DNA from: Purshia tridentata
Taxonomy: Eukaryota; Streptophyta; Magnoliopsida; Rosales; Rosaceae
Length of the DNA: 64,000 nucleotides
Assembly: GCA_003254885.1 (NCBI GenBank)
Contig: QANT01006607.1
Span: 1-64,000, forward strand
Direction of reading: 5' to 3'
Below the pieces are notes generated by a model that was given only the letters and a program-made list of their open reading frames with translations, did no database searches and was not told where the DNA came from. This document shows positions 58,569 to 64,000 of this stretch, one piece after another (position 1 is the stretch's first letter; the number at the start of each line of letters is the position of its first letter). A program made the translations under genes and the position numbers.

Positions 58569-61500
58569 TTAAAAATTGTCAAATAAACATCTGCGTATTG
58601 ATACCGCAAATTCGCCAACCTTGTGAGGATGGAAGAGGAATGCACAAACCCCTAAACACATAGCTGCACCAGAAATTACATAGAGCGTGGGGCGAAATCT
58701 CAAGAATGGCCCACTAGAGCGAGAGCTCAAGAATTCCCCAAATGAAGTGCGACAATTGGCCTTTCCTGACCACTTTTCAATAAGGTTTGCTCTCATGATT
58801 GATTTTTTATTCAAAAGCGGAACAGTTTCACTTCTCTCATTAGAAGTTGAACCCACAATCACACCCAACCTACCATCTACCGTTATCTCCGTATCCTGAA
58901 AAATATGTATAATATAATTATTAATGTAACAAAACTTGTATCAGTCTATCAAGTAAATAATGTCAAATCACGACAGACAAAGAAGATGACAATTAAATAC
59001 ATTTTAAAATCTTGCAATTATAGGTCACACTTAAGAAACCAACCATACTCTAAATTGGAGATCTCTTACCAGCTATAAGAAGTTAAAGCCATTTTATAGA
59101 TAAAAAGTTGGCAGTGAATAACACAACCAGTCATAAGATCATAGATTGCCAAAGTACAACTATCGATAATTTATATAAGGGGGCCAAAACAAGAGGTCAT
59201 AAGCTTAACCACAACCTAGCCAAACAATTAGAATCATATAAATCCTTGATTGTAGATGTAGCATTTCAAATACCAAAGTAAGAAATAACTGCAACCTCTA
59301 AGAAAATCAGTATGGCAATAGCAAATAATGATATGATATACAAATAATGACTTCGAATCAACCAGTTTTTTCTTCCCTGAATCTTTTTAAAACATAAAAG
59401 GCCCTATCAGAATCCAAAAACAGTTATATTTCCAGAAGTCAATGTCTCACTACAATAATGCATCCACAATATGTTCATGTTAAGAAGTCTTTTAACCACC
59501 AGATGAAAACAAATGCCAATGAGTATAGCATATGTAAGTGACACCAAAATTAACTTATAGCAGATTTATTAAGCTGCTCACCTGACAGGGAAATCCTGGC
59601 TGCACTACCAAAACACCAGAGTTTTGAACTTTTTGACAAAGAAGATTACATGCATAATCCATGTAATTCTGTAATAGCCTCATATCAGCATCATTGATGC
59701 CATTATTTGCACTGTTTAGCGCCATGTTATCCATCAGAGTCTTCAGATTTTGTAAAATTTTCTCCAATATGGTTGTTGACTTGATGGATATCAAAAAGTT
59801 CAATAAGTAATTGAATCTTTGAATCTGTGAAGCAGTCATGATCTGTTGAAAATTTTCTGACAGTGGCTTTTTAAGTAACCATGCTATATCTAAAATAACT
59901 TCAGAAAATGCTGTGTGTCTCAATGAAGATGCTTCACAAGAGTTTGTCAGGGAACCAGTCGAAGAAAAGTGTGATCCTTGTAAGTAGAGAGATTCTTCGT
60001 ATCTCTTCTGAATAGTCTTCATTTCTGCACAAATCTCTTTGTCCCCAATGAGTACAGGTATAAAGTTCGATAAGCCAGATTCATTCTCAATCTGCAATAT
60101 AGATTTTATTCAATTATAAACTATGAAACCAAACAGAAAAATTGACATGTTAAAAAACCAATTTTCATGTTTTACAATGCTATTGTAGTGTTATCAGAAA
60201 TAACTGCGGACTTATACCAAATGCGATACATACCATGTTCCAAGACCAACAATTCTCATCAATGCATTAACCAAACAAAGAAGCTAACTACATCTCAAAT
60301 TAACAAATCCCTGGTCACAAAAGGGTTTTATGATGCGAATATCAAGTGGACAAAGATTGGTAACCAGTATCACAAAAAAAGGTAAATTTTAACCTTATAA
60401 ACAATACTGTGCATATCCTAATGCTATTATGATCAATGGAGTCTGAAAATATGATTAGACATACACTACAAGGATGCTATATATGTGTCAGAACTACTTC
60501 CATATGCCCAACAACCATAGGTAGACTGAAAGTCCAAAATGATAGTTGGAGGTAGAGTAAAAAAAAATTTAAAAAAAAAGGAATGGAGAAAAGAATCCAG
60601 AATATTTACCTCAATAAATGCAGGACCAAAATGATTTGCTTCAGTATGAGGGACATGTATCTTGTACAATTGATGGTCTAAATTACTAGCAGCGTCCCCT
60701 TCAATCTGACTATAAGAAGATGCAGACCAATAATCATCGGCCAGATACTTTCCAGAGAAGGATACAAGAGTCCTGTCACCATCATGATCTTTTATTAGGC
60801 AGTTTATTTGACAACAATTCTGCTCTCCACATTAGTAATACATGGAATAGGTAAACAAAATGTTATAAAAGATAAACCTGAATGCAAAATTCTAAATTAA
60901 TATTCTTTTATTTGGATATAAACAAGTGTTAAACTTCTGGATCAGAAGAGTAATCAGTATTTGCTATCAGACAAGTAGAGATATCTGCCATATTTGATAT
61001 ACTTCTCTAACTGGTTCTCCAAATCAATATATTCTGGCACTTTCAAGACCATACTATGAGTGTTATACTTTTGGAGCAACACAGAAAAGTAGTTATTATG
61101 TACAATTAGATAGTTTCATAATAGCCAAAGTTGTAGCCGGCCAAATCTATGTAGACTGTTAAGGGTGTCCATCAAGTAGTTTCCCTCCCTCCCTCCCTCC
61201 CTTTTACCGATTTCACAATAGAACGTCTAGTTAAAGCATCATGTTATTAATCGCATTTACCATCTATTAAAATAAATCGCAGTTTATAGGAAATGGGGTG
61301 TCAATAGAAAGCAACATGATCACAATAATACATAATGCAAACAAGCGACTCAACAAAGGTGAAAAAACTGAATCAAAAGTACAACACAATAAACTACTAT
61401 AAACAGGTGGAAATCCCGGAAAGGAAGTCATACCGAAATTTGGGCTGTAATAAATTACTTCCACAAGCAACAAACTCCATGGGCTTGCCTGCCTCAAAAC

Positions 61501-64000
61501 ATGTAGGATGAACATAATGTAGCCTTGGGGCCTGCACCTCCACTTTGGCTTTTATTACAGAAGTCCCATCTGTGCATAGCCAAATGAACAGGATGATGAA
61601 AATTCAAAATAGAAAAAATAAAAATAAAAATAGCCAAACAGTCCTGTTTATCTTTAAATTCCAAAATCCAGGAAAGAAGAAAATTTATGTCAGAAATTCC
61701 ACTGACAAAGAGCTGTCTATACAAAAAAATAATACAGAAAATGATTAGTTATAACACAAGTTTCCAGCAGCTTTTAGATCACAGAATCTTCTCTATTACA
61801 TGAAAATATCAAACCAAAGTTAAGGTAGACCATACATGCAATTAGTTTATGAATATTCATTAGTATATAGTTTAATGTTACAAAATATACCTCAACAAAT
61901 GAAGTTGATTCTTAAAAATTTCAAAGAAATGGAAAAGTATATACTGCTACTCCAAACTACTTCAAAAATTTATGCAAGCTATAAAAATCGAGTTTCAAAT
62001 TTTAGTTTATCTAATGTCTTGAAAACCTAATTTCAACCTACGCACATGCCAAATTAGATTAGTTCGTTGTAATCGGGTTTCAAGACACAATTTCAGAAAC
62101 TTGCATCGGTTTTTGAAAATTGTTTTAGGGCAGAAGTAATTTTAAAATCTAATATTAAAAATGTAATATAGATCTCAAAATCCCCTCATTGAACTATTGG
62201 AATAATCCACCTCTATAAGTCACATATCCTAATAGCAACCAAAATAATAGCATGTTAGCAATGAGTCAATTAAAAGAGCATGCAAACTTGTTTGTATATC
62301 TAATAATTGTTGATGATTACAAATTTGATAACTATAATATTTCAAAAAAAAATATTAGAAAGATGAAAGGAACAACTGCACTACAGATCCTAACAAAATG
62401 CTGGCCCAGATCTGGCCATGAGTACTTATGACAATACATTCATACTTGAATACATCCCTTAAATTGGCTCCAGTGAGTGAGGCTTGAATATAGATGGTTA
62501 ATGTTATGGACTTATTGTTGGGTGCAGAATTTCATAATTCTTGAACATTCCTATAAATTGCCTCTTCTTCTGTTTTTTTGTTATCAAATTATTATTTGCA
62601 ATAGTGACTTAATTCTTCTTTTTCATTAAATATCTAAGGATTTTGGCTAATGTAGATATTACTGTGTTCATCATAAAGATGCCCATCAAATAAAGGAAAG
62701 ATGCCCATCAAATAAAGGAAGGACGCCAACAAGATTTGCTCTGATGCAAGATATTAGCATGGGAAAAGCTTTTCTTATTTTGAGAGAATTAACTGACACA
62801 AGTTGATGATTCTGACCAATATAACTTCAGGTATTTTCTTTACTCATGGGAAAAAAATGCAAACAAGAATTATTCAGAGACCTATTTTTTAACAGCACTA
62901 TGCCAAGATGGGTCATCAAAATACTAGCAAAGACCATTTATTTTCTCTAACCTTGTACCATGTAATGAAATAAAATAATAGAAATAGAATGCAGGTATGG
63001 ACTATCAGATTACCTTCCACAACACGGAAAATCATATCATTCAGATAAACAAGTACATTGCCTCTCCCGGATAGCATCCTTCCAGGTAAAACAACAAAGT
63101 CGTGTACATATGATACTGGATCTTCAAGTAACTGAACAATATCATCAAATGATCAAAACCCAAGTTGTTGAAAAAAATTGGTGAGGTCAAGGTGAGAAGA
63201 AAACTGTGACAAAAAACTCAATATCAATCTTGCAAACTAAGACTACCAACACCATTACCTTCATCCACATAAAATTTGGCAATGCAATAAAAACAGTCAA
63301 GATAGTACATCCAGGGCGGATATACCCTTCCAACTCAACCGGCATACTGGCCAACCATTGGAATATCTGTTAAAACATCTACCCACATGTTAATAAACTC
63401 CTGATATCTTGCCACAAAAATGAATTTCTTTTTACATACTAAACTGTAACAACAATCGTTTAATAATACTTGGTGCCGAAGTCTTCTTGGGAATTCTGCT
63501 GGATTCCAATCATAGAGCTTGAATGAGATACGACCTGTCGGACACTACAAGTTTGTATCAAATCAGTATATCTCAAAATATCTCCTCATATAAACATCAA
63601 TGTTATATTCATGCAGCAAACACAGCATTCAGCAAAGACTCACCACAGATGAGTAGACGCTTTTGTTGTCGCATTGTGGTGGAGAAAGAGAGTTCTTGGA
63701 ATCATGTTTTCTTCCATCCATGTGCGTTTCACCAGAAGCCAAAAAAGATACAGCACCATCACTATGGACATTCTGGGAATCAGGCACTGAACAGAGGGTA
63801 GTAATACGTCCACCTTCAGACTCCGGCAATTCTTCCTTCTCGTTTATCTGACTGCTTAAGTGTAAACTGTCTGTGCATTATACATATAAATTAGACTAGT
63901 AGACATCTCTCCAGTAAGGAAAAACAACTTTACTGCACCTTTAAAAACTGGTTGCATCAAAACAAACACTGAATACCTTCTCCTGCTTCACCATCACAAC
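58569..64000 (-). CDS. SPL7: SPL7-like SBP-box transcription factor, C-terminal part (partial)
   Basis: Nine exons seen, 5' to 3': 63977-64000 (cut by the window), 63644-63870, 63470-63544, 63259-63366, 63014-63131, 61434-61569, 60610-60772, 59582-60091, 58569-58895. Phases join throughout. Diagnostic SPL7 blocks are CPTGRISFKLYDWNPAEFP, IFQWLASMPVELEGYIRPGC, VYLNDMIFRVVEG, HPTCFEAGKPMEFVACGSNL, LVSFSGKYL, FGPAFIE joined to IENESGLSNFIPVLIGD, and a C-terminal hydrophobic span VISGAAMCLGVCAFLFHP. The SBP DNA-binding domain itself lies beyond the right edge. SPL7 is the main activator of the copper-deficiency response, binding GTAC cores (family knowledge). An intron of about 1.4 kb (61570-63013) is the longest. 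Confidence 0.95.
61182..61202. repeat. (CCCT)n microsatellite in an SPL7-like intron
   Basis: Tandem CCCT units in the intron between exons 60610-60772 and 61434-61569. Confidence 0.9.

Noticed and set aside
1-64000. Search for tRNA, rRNA and CRISPR arrays
   Set aside because: No complete cloverleaf tRNA, no rRNA-like segment and no regularly spaced repeat array seen; the tandem repeats lack unique spacers.

Overview
This is nuclear DNA of a flowering plant. The genes have many short AT-rich GT-AG introns around compact exons, intergenic DNA is very AT-rich, and every recognisable protein belongs to a land-plant family. Protein similarity and repeat content suggest a woody or rosid eudicot, perhaps Rosaceae; the family is a guess. 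Single N bases inside homopolymers at 21181 and 49021 mark unresolved assembly joins.

Layout, left to right. 1-2650: repeat-rich DNA with a possible composite transposon (about 733-2333). 2903-3463 (+): small intronless gene with a PNRC-like proline motif. 5642-8262 (+): At4g15545/NAIP-type coiled-coil protein, 9 exons. 9178-12319 (+): receptor-like cytoplasmic kinase (RLCK-VI). 14306-16971 (+): prolyl 4-hydroxylase with ShKT tail. 20760-22053 (+): AHP1-type histidine phosphotransfer protein. 23604-29578 (-): NSH3-type double-domain nucleoside hydrolase, 12 exons. 29579-36246: gene-poor repeats. 36247-36645 (-): 97-aa membrane-anchored protein. 37525-41988 (-): LEC14B/DCAF11-like WD40 protein. 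44403-47810 (-) and 49432-52786 (-): tandem ERD6-like sugar transporters with identical 18-exon structure. 55916-57799 (+): B3 protein whose second B3 domain is cut short. 58569-64000 (-): 3' part of an SPL7-type SBP transcription factor, running off the window.

Kinase, P4H, NSH3, the small membrane protein, ERD6-like transporter and SPL7 follow the same order as Arabidopsis At5g18910, At5g18900, At5g18860, At5g18850, At5g18840 and At5g18830 (locus numbers from memory). The window is therefore a conserved eudicot block, with AHP, LEC14B-like and B3 genes as extra members and the transporter duplicated locally. The genes do not form one pathway: they cover cytokinin phosphorelay (AHP), copper response (SPL7), sugar transport, apoplastic nucleoside salvage, hydroxyproline formation in the secretory route, and kinase signalling.

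Outside genes the window holds several fold-back MITE-like elements (one with a clear 9-bp target duplication), a decayed LINE, tRNA-like SINE fragments, and an unusual number of young tandem duplications (35-154 bp units). I found no clearly new multi-gene system. The best candidates for novelty are the possible composite element at 733-2333, the start-codon change in one transporter copy, and the B3 gene ending in a local tandem repeat.
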